Assembly (NCBI RefSeq): GCF_001445655.1
Contig: NZ_LNBE01000004.1
Coordinates: 1,054,001-1,118,000 of the forward strand
Reading direction: 5' to 3'
Length of the DNA stretch: 64,000 bases
DNA from: Streptomyces roseifaciens
Lineage (GTDB): Bacteria; Actinomycetota; Actinomycetes; Streptomycetales; Streptomycetaceae
Under the pieces are notes generated by a model. It worked only from the letters and a program-made list of their open reading frames with translations. It had not been told where the DNA came from and searched no databases. Position numbers and translations under genes: made by a program. Of this stretch, positions 26,210 through 36,003 are shown piece by piece. Every line of letters starts with the position of its first letter. Positions within the stretch are counted from its first letter, which is position 1.

Positions 26210-26820
26210 GCGCGGGCAAGGAAGAGGTGCGTGGGGACGAGGGTTCGAGCGAGGGCACGGGCACGGGCGCGCTCCGGGCGCCTGCGCGGCGGTTCTGGTC
26301 CGTGCGGCGCGTGCCTGCGTTTCTGGTGGCCGCGGTGGTGCTGGGGGCGGCCGGTGTCCTCCTGTACGACGTGGCGGCCGTCCGTGCGCACCGGCCCGCC
26401 ATGGGATGGCGGCGCAGGCTCGCGCACGAGCTGGCCACCCGCCCCCTGGAGGACGCGTGGATCGTCGCCTGTGCCGGCGTGGCCGTGGTGGCGGGGGTGT
26501 GGCTCGTCGCGCTCGCCGTCACGCCCGGGCTGCGGTCCGTCCTGCCGATGCGGCGCGACCGCGCGGACCTCAGGGCCGGCATCGACCGGCGGGCCGCGGC
26601 GCTGGTGCTGCGGGACCGGGCCATGGAGGTGGCGGGGGTGCAGTCGGTACGGGTCGGTGTCGGCCGGCGCCGGGTGAGGGTGCGCGCGCAGTCCCACTTC
26701 CGGGACCTGGACGACGTACGCGGGGATGTGGATGCGGTGATCGCCGAGGGCGTGCGGAAGCTGGGACTCGCGCACGAGCCCGGGGTTTCGGTGCGGGTGA
26801 ACCGGCCGGTGAAGCGGTGA
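26206..26820 (+). CDS. DUF6286-type membrane protein of the Asp23 cluster
   Basis: A 204-residue protein with two helices (VPAFLVAAVVLGAAGVLLYDVAAV and AWIVACAGVAVVAGVWLVALAV) and a C-terminal cytoplasmic AmaP-like domain (LVLRDRAMEVAGVQSVRVGVGRRRVRVRAQ). GTG 26206 overlaps the preceding stop, so it is translationally coupled. I assign the DUF number from remembered cluster annotation; the AmaP-like architecture itself is visible. Confidence 0.82.
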   Translation: MSAGKEEVRGDEGSSEGTGTGALRAPARRFWSVRRVPAFLVAAVVLGAAGVLLYDVAAVRAHRPAMGWRRRLAHELATRPLEDAWIVACAGVAVVAGVWLVALAVTPGLRSVLPMRRDRADLRAGIDRRAAALVLRDRAMEVAGVQSVRVGVGRRRVRVRAQSHFRDLDDVRGDVDAVIAEGVRKLGLAHEPGVSVRVNRPVKR

Positions 26821-26833
26821 GGATGTGGGGGCC

Positions 26834-27430
26834 GTGCTGAAGTCCGTCAACCGGGTGCTGGTGGGAGTCGCCGGGCTGGTCCTGGCCGGGGGCGGCTCGG
26901 CGGTCCTCGTCGGGTCGTTCGACCTGCGGCGGCGGTGGGGGCTGTCCCTGCCGTCTGTCTGGCCGTTCGACGGGCCGCGGGACGTGCTGCTGAGCCGGGC
27001 CGCGCAGGTGAAGTGGCGGGGCGAGGGATGGTGGTGGCCGGCGGTCATCGCGGCCCTTGCCGTGGCGGTCCTGCTGGCGTTGTGGTGGTTGCTGGCGCAG
27101 GTGAGGCGGCGGCGCCTGAGGGAACTGGTCGTGGACAGCGGGGACGGGGAGGAGGCGGTTCTGCGGGGGCGGGCGCTGGAGGAGGCGGTCTGCGCGGAGG
27201 CCGAGGCGCTGGAGGGGGTGGAGCGGGCGCTCGTCGCGCTGCTCGGGCGGCGGACGGCGCCCGAGGCACGGGTGGGGCTGACGCTGGCTCCGCACGCGTC
27301 GCCGGCGGTGGCGCTGGCGCGGCTGGACGGGGAGGCGCTGGAGCACGCGCGGGTGTCGGCGGGGGTGGGGCGGCTGCCGGTGGAGGTGCGGCTGAGGGCC
27401 GTCCGGCACCGGGCCGAGCGGGTGGGGTGA
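26834..27430 (+). CDS. amaP: Alkaline shock response membrane anchor protein AmaP
   Basis: About 198 residues. Helix one is VNRVLVGVAGLVLAGGGSAVLVG, an extracellular loop rich in Trp and Arg follows, and helix two is WWPAVIAALAVAVLLALWWLLAQV. The C-terminal domain contains LEEAVCAEAEALEGVERALVALLG. This two-helix, cytoplasmic-domain layout matches AmaP, which recruits Asp23 to the membrane. GTG 26834 gives MLKSVNRVL, the usual opening; GTG 26825 is the alternative. It is the last gene of the cluster. Confidence 0.85.
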   Translation: MLKSVNRVLVGVAGLVLAGGGSAVLVGSFDLRRRWGLSLPSVWPFDGPRDVLLSRAAQVKWRGEGWWWPAVIAALAVAVLLALWWLLAQVRRRRLRELVVDSGDGEEAVLRGRALEEAVCAEAEALEGVERALVALLGRRTAPEARVGLTLAPHASPAVALARLDGEALEHARVSAGVGRLPVEVRLRAVRHRAERVG

Positions 27431-27597
27431 GCGGGCGGTGCGGGGCCGGGGCCTCCGGGGCAGGGGTCCGGGACCGTATGTTTACGGGCCCGTGCCCGGC
27501 GCCGCATCGGTGCCCCGTCCCTCGCCGGGCCCGCACATACACGTCAGCGTCCCGGATCCCTGCCCCTGCGGCCCCGTTCCCTCCTGTCCGCTCCCCG

Positions 27598-28353
27598 TCA
27601 GAAGCCGTGGCGGGCGCCGCCGTCCACCGGGAGCATGATGCCGGTGAGGTAGGACGCCGCGGGGGAGAGCAGGAACGCCGCCGTCTTGCCGAATTCGGTG
27701 GGGGTGCCGTAGCGGCCCAGGGGGATTTGCGCCGTGTGGTGCTGCCGTGTTCTCTGCGGGTCGTCCGAGAGGGCGTCCAGTTCTCTGGCTCTGTCCGTGT
27801 CGATGCGGTGGGGGAGGAGGCCCACCACGCGGATGCCCCGCGGGCCCAGTTCCGCGGAGAGGGATTTCGCGAAGCCCGCCAGGCCCGGGCGCAGGGCGTT
27901 GGAGACCGTCAGGCCCCGGATCGGCTCGTGGACCGATGCGGAGAGGACGAATCCGATGACCCCGCCCGGGGCGAGGGCGGCCGCCGCCGTGCGGGCCAGG
28001 CGGATCGTTCCCAGGAAGATCGTGTCGACGGCTCTGTGCCACTGGTCGTCGGTGACGTCCGCCGTGGTTCCCGCCGGCGGGCCGCCCACGCTGATGAGGA
28101 TGCCGTCGAAGCGGCCGAAGTGGTCGCGGGCCGCGGCGATCACGCGGTCCGGGGTGGCGGGGTCGGCGTTGTCGGCCGCCACGCCGAGGGCGTCGGGTCC
28201 CAGGGCCGCGGCGGCCTTGCGTACGGATTCCTCCGTGCGGCCGGTGATGACGGCCTTCGCGCCGTCGGCGACGAGTTCTCCGGCCGCGGCGTTGCCCAGG
28301 CCTCTGGTCGCGCCGGTGAGGACGTACGTGCGGTCCTTCAGTCCCAGATCCAT
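27598..28353 (-). CDS. Short-chain dehydrogenase/reductase (SDR)
   Basis: A 251-residue SDR. Cofactor loop TGATRGLGNA near residue 13 (G-x3-G-x-G class). The usual catalytic Tyr-x-x-x-Lys is not obvious. The segment around residues 145-160 reads SASVHEPIRGLTVSNALRPG, where the conserved Ser is present but the Tyr-Lys pair is replaced by LTVSNAL, as in an atypical SDR subgroup. The C-terminus ends with GIMLPVDGG, the standard enoyl reductase-like closing motif. It is four bases downstream of the GH15 gene in one operon. Confidence 0.88.
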   Translation of the reverse strand: MDLGLKDRTYVLTGATRGLGNAAAGELVADGAKAVITGRTEESVRKAAAALGPDALGVAADNADPATPDRVIAAARDHFGRFDGILISVGGPPAGTTADVTDDQWHRAVDTIFLGTIRLARTAAAALAPGGVIGFVLSASVHEPIRGLTVSNALRPGLAGFAKSLSAELGPRGIRVVGLLPHRIDTDRARELDALSDDPQRTRQHHTAQIPLGRYGTPTEFGKTAAFLLSPAASYLTGIMLPVDGGARHGF

Positions 28354-28357
28354 GGGG

Positions 28358-30145
28358 TCAGTCTTGCGGAGGGAAGAGCGCCAGGGCGGTGTTGACCAGG
28401 CCGATGTGACTGAACGCCTGGGGGAAGTTGCCGAGGTGCCGCCCGGCGCCGGGGTCGTACTCCTCGGCCAGGAGGCCGACGTCGTTGCGGAGGGAGAGGA
28501 GGCGCTCGAAGAGGTCGTGCGCCTCCTTGGTGCGGCCGGTCATGTGCAGGGTTTCGGCCAGCCAGAAGGAACAGGCCAGGAACGCGCCCTCGTTGCCGGG
28601 CACGCCGTCCATGGGCTTTCCGTCGGAGCTGTAGCGGCGGACGAGGCCGCCGTGGTCCAGCTCGCGGCGGACCGCGTCGACCGTGCCGGTCACGCGGGGG
28701 TCGTCGGGCGGGAGGAAGCCGACGCGGGGGATGAGGAGCGTGGCGGCGTCGAGCTCCTCGGAGCCGTAGGACTGGGTGAAGGTGCCGCGCTCGGCGTCGA
28801 AGCCCCGCTCGCAGACCTCGCGGTGGACCTCGTCGCGCATGGCGCGCCAGCCGTCCGCGTCGCCGTCCAGGCCGGGGTCCGCTTCGAGGGCGCGGACGGC
28901 GCGGTCGGCGGCCACCCAGGCCATGACCTTGGAGTGGACGAAGTGACGGCGGGGGCTGCGGATCTCCCAGATGCCCTCGTCGGGCTCGCGCCAGTGCTCC
29001 TCGATGTACGCCATCAGGGAGCGCTGGAGCTTCCACTCGTGGGGCTTGGCCGGCAGGCCCCAGCGGCGGGCGAGGTGGAGGGAGTCCATGACCTCGCCGT
29101 AGACGTCGAGCTGGAGCTGCTTGACGGCGCCGTTGCCGATGCGGACGGGGGCGGAGCCCTCGTAGCCGGGGAGCCAGGGGAGTTCGGTCTCGGGGAGCCG
29201 GCGCTCGCCGGCCAGGCCGTACATCACCTGCAGGTCGGCGGGGTCGCCGGCGGCGGCGCGCAGGAGCCAGGAGCGCCAGGCGGCCGCCTCGTCGGCGTAG
29301 CCGGCGGAGAGCAGGGCGCCGAGGGTGAGGGTGGAGTCGCGCAGCCAGCAGTAGCGGTAGTCCCAGTTGCGGACGCCGCCGATCTCCTCGGGGAGGGAGG
29401 TGGTCGCGGCGGCGGCGATGCCTCCGGTGGGGGCGTAGGTGAGCGCCTTGAGGGTGATCAGGGAACGGACGACGGCTTCGCGGTGGGGGCCGCGGTAGCA
29501 GCAGCGGGCCGCCCACTCGCGCCAGTCCTCCAGGCTGTGGCGCAGGGACTCGTGGGGGTCGACGAGGGCGGGGCGCGGCTGGTGGGAGGGGTGCCAGGTG
29601 AGGACGAAGGCGACCGAGTCGCCGGCGGAGACGGTGAACTCGGAGCGGGTGCTGAAGTCGCGGCCGTAGGTCTTGACGGGGGGCTCGCTGCGCAGCCAGG
29701 CGGAGTCGGGCCCGGCGACGGCGACGCGGTGGCCGTAGGCGCGCCGTATCCACGGCACGATGCTGCCGTAGTCGAAGCGCAGGCGCAGGACGCCGAGCAT
29801 CTCGACGCTGCCCGAGACGCCCTCGACGATGCGGACGACGTCGGGGGCGCGGTCGCGCTGGGGCATGAAGTCGGTGACCTTGGCGGTGCCGGACGGCGTC
29901 TCCCAGACGGTTTCGAGGACGAGGGAGTCCTCGAGGTAGGCGCGGCGCGTGCACGGGGTGCCGGGGGCGGTGCCGGCGGGGGCCAGTCTCCAGTGGCCGT
30001 TGTCCTCGTCGCCCAGGAGGGCGGCGAAGCAGGCGGCCGAGTCGAAGCGGGGCAGGCAGAGCCAGTCGATCGAGCCGTCGCGGCCGACCAGGGCGGCGGT
30101 CTGCAGGTCGCCGATGAGCGCGTAGTCCTCGATGCGTGCTGCCAC
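28358..30145 (-). CDS. Glycoside hydrolase family 15 protein (trehalase or glucoamylase-like)
   Basis: A 595-residue cytoplasmic GH15 enzyme. It opens IEDYALIGDLQTAALVGRDGSIDWLCLPRFDS, the family's N-terminal super-beta-sandwich start, and continues with the (alpha/alpha)6 barrel signatures GGVRNWDYRYCWLRDSTLTL, near residue 270, and YEGSAPVRIGNGA. In actinomycetes such GH15 proteins are often trehalases; glucoamylase is the alternative. GTG 30145 gives the conserved start; an upstream in-frame extension to 30325 is unlikely. It lies 29 bases from SURF1 and four from the SDR gene, one operon. Confidence 0.9.
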   Translation of the reverse strand: MAARIEDYALIGDLQTAALVGRDGSIDWLCLPRFDSAACFAALLGDEDNGHWRLAPAGTAPGTPCTRRAYLEDSLVLETVWETPSGTAKVTDFMPQRDRAPDVVRIVEGVSGSVEMLGVLRLRFDYGSIVPWIRRAYGHRVAVAGPDSAWLRSEPPVKTYGRDFSTRSEFTVSAGDSVAFVLTWHPSHQPRPALVDPHESLRHSLEDWREWAARCCYRGPHREAVVRSLITLKALTYAPTGGIAAAATTSLPEEIGGVRNWDYRYCWLRDSTLTLGALLSAGYADEAAAWRSWLLRAAAGDPADLQVMYGLAGERRLPETELPWLPGYEGSAPVRIGNGAVKQLQLDVYGEVMDSLHLARRWGLPAKPHEWKLQRSLMAYIEEHWREPDEGIWEIRSPRRHFVHSKVMAWVAADRAVRALEADPGLDGDADGWRAMRDEVHREVCERGFDAERGTFTQSYGSEELDAATLLIPRVGFLPPDDPRVTGTVDAVRRELDHGGLVRRYSSDGKPMDGVPGNEGAFLACSFWLAETLHMTGRTKEAHDLFERLLSLRNDVGLLAEEYDPGAGRHLGNFPQAFSHIGLVNTALALFPPQD

Positions 30146-30174
30146 GGACTGCGTCTTCCCCCGGTGCGGGGCGG

Positions 30175-30987
30175 CTACTCCGGGGCGGCGGCTGTACGGG
30201 CGACCGCGGGCTGTGCGCCGGTGGCGTCCGCGGTCCCGGCGGCGGCTTCGGCGGCGCGGTCGCGGCGCTCGCGGCGGACGAGGACGACCCAGCCGACCGG
30301 CACGAAGGCGGCGAACAGCCACCACTGGACGGCGTACGCCATGTGCGGGCCGATGCTGTCGTGGTCGGGGGCGGCCACGGGCTCGGGGCCCTTGTCACCG
30401 GGGTCCGGGGCGGTGAGCTCGATGTAGCCGCCGAGGACGGGACGGTGCAGCGATTCCGCCTGGCGCTCGCTGTTGATGCGCATCACCTGACGGGGCGGCA
30501 GACCGCGGGTGTCCTTGATGCCGCTGGAGTCGGTCTCGTCGGCGCGCAGCCGGCCGGTGACGGTGACCTTGCCGGCGGGCGGTGCGGGGACCTCGGGGAA
30601 CTTCGTCAGATCGCCGGTGGAGGGGATCCAGCCGCGGTTGACGAGCACGGCCCGCCCGTCCGCCAGCAGGAGGGGGGTGAGGACCATGTAGCCGGACTTG
30701 CCGTCGGCGTCGGTCCGCAGCCGGACGACGACCTCGTCCTTGGTGTCGAAGGTGCCGCTCGCGGTGACCTGGCGCCAGACGTCGCCGGAGACGTCCTTGC
30801 CGGGCCCGGACAGCTCGGCGACCGGCACGGGGTCGGCGGCGAGACTGCGGGCGACGAAGTCGTTGCGCGCGACCCGGTGCTCGTGGCGGTGGAACTGCCA
30901 GAAGCCCAGTTTGATCATCACGGGGATGAGGACGAGCCCCACGAGGGTGAGGATCACCCACTGCCGGGACAACAGGAAGCGGTACAC
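30175..30987 (-). CDS. SURF1 family cytochrome oxidase biogenesis protein
   Basis: A 270-residue protein with two helices, one N-terminal (WVILTLVGLVLIPVMIKLGFWQFHRH) and one near the C-terminus (WWLFAAFVPVGWVVLV), framing a periplasmic beta-rich domain with the typical SURF1 GFWQFHRHEHR, VNRGWIPS and AYAVQWW signatures. SURF1 assists heme a insertion into cytochrome oxidase. ATG 30987. It heads the three-gene run SURF1-GH15-SDR, which seems a chance operon rather than one pathway. Confidence 0.92.
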   Translation of the reverse strand: MYRFLLSRQWVILTLVGLVLIPVMIKLGFWQFHRHEHRVARNDFVARSLAADPVPVAELSGPGKDVSGDVWRQVTASGTFDTKDEVVVRLRTDADGKSGYMVLTPLLLADGRAVLVNRGWIPSTGDLTKFPEVPAPPAGKVTVTGRLRADETDSSGIKDTRGLPPRQVMRINSERQAESLHRPVLGGYIELTAPDPGDKGPEPVAAPDHDSIGPHMAYAVQWWLFAAFVPVGWVVLVRRERRDRAAEAAAGTADATGAQPAVARTAAAPE

Positions 30988-31051
30988 GCATTTGACGGTA
31001 CCTGGCCCGGTTTACCCCGGGGCCATCGGGTGCCCCGCCGGCGCTCCCCCG

Positions 31052-32056
31052 TCAGCCCTGCTGCCCGCCGGGCGCCGGGACCACGTGCGAGAGCAGCTGG
31101 ACGAAGACCGCCTCGTCGATCACCGGGGTGCCGAAGGAGCGTGCCTTGGTGGTCTTGGTCGTGGGGGAGTCCGGGTCGTTGGTCACCAGCACGCTGGTCA
31201 GCCGGGAGACGCTGGTGGCGATGTGCAGCCCCGCCTCGATGGCACGGTCCTCCAGCAGCTCGCGGTCGATGGAGGTGTCACCCGAGAAGGCCACCCGCAT
31301 GCCCTGAATGAGCTGTTCGCCCTCTTTGTACCGCCCGGGGTTCGGGTACGGGCAGGCGGGCCGCTTACGGCTGGGCCGCCAGCTGTTGGACGAGCCGTAC
31401 GAACGCTGTTGCCCGATATGTCCCGAAGTGCGGGGAGTCGCCGGGCCGTCGGACCACTCCGTCAGGGGCTGGCAGGCGAGCAGCGGAAGCCGCAGATCGG
31501 CCCCGGCCGCCAGGTGCAGGCTCGGCCGGAACGCCTCGGCCAGCACGCGGGCGTCGTCGAGCGCGTGGTGGGCGCGCTCCTGCACGACGCCGTAGTGCGC
31601 CGCGAGCGACTCCAGCTTGTGGTTGGGCAGCGGCAGCTGCAGCTCCTTGGAGAGCGCGATCGTGCACAGCCGCTGCCGCACGGGCGCGGTCGCCCGCGCG
31701 CGGGCGTACTCCCGGGCGATCATCGACCAGTCGAAGGCGGCGTTGTGCGCCACCAGGACCCGGCCCTCCAGCCGCTTCGCGAACTCGTCCGCGATCTCGG
31801 AGAACAGCGGCGCGCCGGACAGGACGGCGGTCGTCAGGCCGTGGATCCACACGGGCCCGGGGTCGCGCTCGGGGTTGACCAGCGTGTACCAGTGGTCCTC
31901 GACCTGCCCGCGGGCGTCCAGCTGGTAGACCGCCGCCGACACTATCCGGTCGTCCCGCGCGAGCCCGGTGGTCTCCACGTCGACGACCGCGTACCCCTCG
32001 GGGTACGCGGCCGGCCACGGAGTGGGAGTGTCGGCGGTGGTCTGGTCTTCGAGCAT
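31052..32056 (-). CDS. DEDDh 3'-5' exonuclease with C-terminal BRCT domain
   Basis: About 334 residues. The exonuclease domain has Exo I VVDVETTGL near residue 24, Exo II VAHNAAFDWSMI near 100 and Exo III HHALDDARVLAE near 164, i.e. the D-E-D-D-h set of the DnaQ type. A linker and C-terminal BRCT module follow (GMRVAFSGDTSIDRELLEDRAIEAGLHIATSVSRLTSVLVT). It is not a full polymerase subunit and probably acts in DNA repair. ATG 32056 is chosen because it gives the short polar leader before Exo I. Confidence 0.9.
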   Translation of the reverse strand: MLEDQTTADTPTPWPAAYPEGYAVVDVETTGLARDDRIVSAAVYQLDARGQVEDHWYTLVNPERDPGPVWIHGLTTAVLSGAPLFSEIADEFAKRLEGRVLVAHNAAFDWSMIAREYARARATAPVRQRLCTIALSKELQLPLPNHKLESLAAHYGVVQERAHHALDDARVLAEAFRPSLHLAAGADLRLPLLACQPLTEWSDGPATPRTSGHIGQQRSYGSSNSWRPSRKRPACPYPNPGRYKEGEQLIQGMRVAFSGDTSIDRELLEDRAIEAGLHIATSVSRLTSVLVTNDPDSPTTKTTKARSFGTPVIDEAVFVQLLSHVVPAPGGQQG

Positions 32057-32216
32057 GGTCACACAGAATACGGGGGCGTACTGACAGTGAGGCGAGCGGG
32101 CGGTGCGGCGACGACGGGCGGGGAAGGTCCCACGCCCGCCCCGGCCGCCCCGCGAGATGCCCGGGTGAGAAGACGCCCACGCCATTGACGGGCCCTCCCT
32201 CCGTACGGCGAACCCC

Positions 32217-32282
32217 GGGTAACACAATTTCATACCGATGGGTAACTACCCCTAGCGGCACGGCTGATGACGTGCCTATCGT
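32217..32282 (+). promoter_or_regulatory. Putative leaderless promoter and GGGTAAC repeats before the desaturase gene
   Basis: TATCGT at 32277-32282 is six bases before the ATG at 32289, the TANNNT-N6-ATG pattern of leaderless actinobacterial transcripts. Upstream, GGGTAAC occurs twice (32217 and 32240), and the second is part of the palindrome GGGTAACTACCC. No strong -35 is seen. Confidence 0.45.
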
Positions 32283-32288
32283 GCGCCC

Positions 32289-33253
<965 letters not shown>

Positions 33254-33257
<4 letters not shown>

Positions 33258-33958
33258 GGCCCACCCGCGCCCTTCCCGCCCTCTTCGGCGCCGTCGCCCT
33301 CGCCCACCTGGCCGCCCTGCCGGCCGGGTCCGAGGTCGCGCTCGTCACCAAGCCCGCCCTCATGCCCCTGCTCGCGGCGTGCGTCCTCGTGCGAGGCGGG
33401 CCCCGGCTGCTCGTCGTGGCGCTGCTGTTCGGATGCGGGGGCGACACGCTCCTGCAGATCGGCGGCGACGTGCCGTTCCTGCTCGGCATGGCGTCCTTCG
33501 CCGCCGGGCACGCCTGCTACCTCGTGCTGTGCTCGCGGCACGGCACCTCCGGCGGCGCCCGCACCCGCGGGCTGGCCGCCGGCTACGGGGCGGCCTGGCT
33601 CGGCACCGTCGTGCTGCTGTGGCCCGACCTGGAGGCCGGGCTGCGGGTGCCCGTCGCGCTCTACAGCCTGCTGCTCGTCACGATGGCGCTGTACGCGACC
33701 CGCACCCTGCCGCTCGCCGCGGCGGGCGGTGCGCTGTTCGTCGTGTCGGACACCCTGATCGCCACCGGCGTCGCCGAATGGCCCCAGGCGCCCGCCGCCC
33801 AGTTCTGGATCATGCTCACCTACCTCGGCGCGCAGGTCCTGCTCGCCGAGGGGCTCCTCCGCAGTGCGGAAGGGGCCGGGCTCCAGCCCGGCCCCTCCTC
33901 CGACGAGCGCGAGCGTCAGCGCACCGCGTCCAGGGCGTCGACGATGCCGAAGCCGTAG
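33254..33958 (+). CDS. Lysoplasmalogenase, YhhN family
   Basis: A 234-residue, eight-helix membrane protein. VTKPALMPLLAA and CGGDTLLQIGGDVPFLLGMASFAAGHACYL are the conserved Lys/Asp and Asp/His helices of the YhhN/TMEM86 group, which cleave the vinyl ether bond of lysoplasmalogens. Whether plasmalogens exist here is not shown. GTG 33254 overlaps the sterol-desaturase-family stop (GTGA), so the two lipid genes are coupled. Its last 14 codons run antisense into the end of the convergent subtilase, with a hairpin in between. Confidence 0.87.
33872..33895. terminator. Bidirectional hairpin inside the convergent overlap
   Basis: Perfect 11-nt arms GGGGCCGGGCT and AGCCCGGCCCC with a two-base CC loop lie within the end of the lysoplasmalogenase coding region, 20 bases past the subtilase stop. 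It is followed by CTCCTCC rather than a T-run. Confidence 0.6.
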
Positions 33959-35457
33959 AAGCCGTTGACGTTCTTGTTGCCGGTGCAGACGGCGTCGACC
34001 TTGCCGTCGCCGTCACCGTCGTACGGGCCCGTGGGGCAGCCGGGGTTGTCGGCCTGCGCCTTGAGGAGCCACTGGATCTCCTGCGGGGACGACTTGGGGT
34101 GCGCGCTCTTCAGCAGCGCCGCCACGCCGGCCACGTGCGGGCCGGCCATCGAGGTGCCCTGGAGGTAGCCCCAGTCGCCGCCGGGCAGCGTGGAGAGGAT
34201 GCGACCGTCCTTGGCGGGCAGGTCCGGGACCTGGTACTTGTCGCCGCCGGGGGCCGCCACGTCGACCTGGTTCAGGCCGTAGTTGGAGTAGTAGGCCTTC
34301 GCCGACTTCACGCCGGTCGAGGAGACCGTGACCACGCCGGGCAGCTGGGCGGGGACGTCGAGGCAGACGGACGGGTCGATCTTGCGGTTCTCGGCCGGCC
34401 TGCCGCGGTCGTTGGGGCTGGAGGTGTCGGTGATCTCCTTGGCGGCCAGGTCGAAGTTGGAGTTGCCGGCCGAGGCGACGTTGACGGTGCCCTTGTCCTG
34501 GGCGTACTTCGTGGCGCGGGCGACCGACTCGGATATCGCCTTCTGGTCGGGGTCGTCGGCGCAGTTGAACAGCCACGGGTCGACGTAGTAGCTGTTGTTC
34601 GTCACCGCTATGTCGTGCTCGGCGGCGAAGACGAACGCGCAGACCACGCTCTCGGCGTAGAAGAAGCTGCTCCTGTTCGACACCTTGATGCCCGAGACCT
34701 TGACGTTCGGGGCGACGCCCGCGACGCCGACGCCGTTGCGGGCCGCGGCTATCGTCCCGGCGACGTGCGTGCCGTGGTAGTCCTCCGCCGGGTCGTACGG
34801 CCGCCACGCGCCGGGGCTGGTGTCGGCCTTGCCGGTGACGCAGCTCGCCGACTGGCTCCGGGAGAAGTTGGGGGCGAGGTCCGGGTGGGTGTCGTCCACG
34901 CCGGTGTCGATGACGCCGACGGTGACCTTGCGGCTGCCCGGGTTGATCTTCGCGGCCTGGTCGGCCTTGATGGCGGGGAGGTCCCACTGCAGGTCCTCCA
35001 GCGGCTCGGCGCCGCCGGCCTGCTGACGGGCGGCCGCCGCCGCGCTGCCCTTGGGCAGCTTCACCTTCTCGGGCTTGCCCACGTCGGTGGTGCCGGCCGG
35101 GGCGATCGGCGCGGTGCGGGTGGCGCCCGCCGACTGCACGCCGGGGACCGCGCGCAGCGCCGCGGCGAAGCCGGGGTTCTTGGAGTGGGCGACGATCACG
35201 CCTATCCGCCCGTAGGTTTCCACGATGCTGCCGTCGGCCCGGGCGACGGCCTTCTTCACCTTGGCGAGGGTGGCGCGGTCGGTGGCGGTGTTCACCACGT
35301 ACGACAGGAGGGGGCCGTCCGTGGCGGCCGTCTTCGCCCGGGGCTCGGGCTGCGGGGCGGCGGCGGCCACTCCGGGCAGGAGGCCGAGCGAGGCGGTGAG
35401 GGCGAGACCGACGGGAACGGCCAGCAGGGCGTGCCGTCTTGAACGCAGAGGAGCCAT
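33916..35457 (-). CDS. Secreted subtilisin-like serine protease (S8) with I9 propeptide
   Basis: A 513-residue secreted protein. Signal peptide: RRHALLAVPVGLALTASLGLLP before an AAA cleavage region. Residues around 45-115 form a propeptide-inhibitor fold (LLSYVVNTATDRATLAKVKKAV). The catalytic triad is visible: Asp in VGVIDTGVDDTHPD near residue 180, His in YHGTHVAGT near 230 and Ser in GTSMAGPHVAGV near 440. Streptomyces extracellular proteases of this type digest external protein or act in development. ATG 35457; the 3' end overlaps the lysoplasmalogenase frame by 43 bases. Confidence 0.93.
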   Translation of the reverse strand: MAPLRSRRHALLAVPVGLALTASLGLLPGVAAAAPQPEPRAKTAATDGPLLSYVVNTATDRATLAKVKKAVARADGSIVETYGRIGVIVAHSKNPGFAAALRAVPGVQSAGATRTAPIAPAGTTDVGKPEKVKLPKGSAAAAARQQAGGAEPLEDLQWDLPAIKADQAAKINPGSRKVTVGVIDTGVDDTHPDLAPNFSRSQSASCVTGKADTSPGAWRPYDPAEDYHGTHVAGTIAAARNGVGVAGVAPNVKVSGIKVSNRSSFFYAESVVCAFVFAAEHDIAVTNNSYYVDPWLFNCADDPDQKAISESVARATKYAQDKGTVNVASAGNSNFDLAAKEITDTSSPNDRGRPAENRKIDPSVCLDVPAQLPGVVTVSSTGVKSAKAYYSNYGLNQVDVAAPGGDKYQVPDLPAKDGRILSTLPGGDWGYLQGTSMAGPHVAGVAALLKSAHPKSSPQEIQWLLKAQADNPGCPTGPYDGDGDGKVDAVCTGNKNVNGFYGFGIVDALDAVR

Positions 35458-35629
35458 GGGTTCTCCACATCATCCGAAAACCGCCGGAGCGCAGGTCGCG
35501 CGCGGACGGGTACATGACGAGTGAAGCTAGCGCCGATCATGGCACCGGGCAATGCATTCCGGAACAAACGCCCTGAGTGGCCATGACCCGGCAACAAATG
35601 GCGCAGAGCCGGGGGGAGTTCGGAACGAC

Positions 35630-35692
35630 TCCCTCCGGAAAAGCCCCCGGAAAGCCCTCCCGGAAACCCTCTGGGCAGACCCTCCGGAAGAG
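35630..35692. repeat. Degenerate tandem repeats (CCCTCCGGAAA type)
   Basis: Units CCCTCCGGAAA, CCCCCGGAAAG, CCTCCCGGAAA and CCTCCGGAAGA follow one another at 12-16 bp spacing. They are not coding. Confidence 0.6.
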
Positions 35693-36003
35693 GGCCGCGT
35701 CAGGGCGTGAGATCGCTGTCGCGCAGCCCGTCGATGCTCAGCGGCGGAAGCGGCACCCGGGGCCCGAACCACCGCCCCGCTCTCGGGAGGGGGACGGACC
35801 GGCCGGTCGTCACCGCCGCTATGGGCGCCGTCAACCTGACGATCCCGAACGGTCGTCGACCGGGGGACGGCGGGGTGGGAGGAGGCGCATCGCTCACACC
35901 AGGGTCAACGACACCGCGGGCGGGCGGTGTCGCCCCCGGCGGCAGCTGCTGCCGAATTACGCACCTTCCCCCTGTCGCATACTGCGACCTGCCTCTACGA
36001 TGC

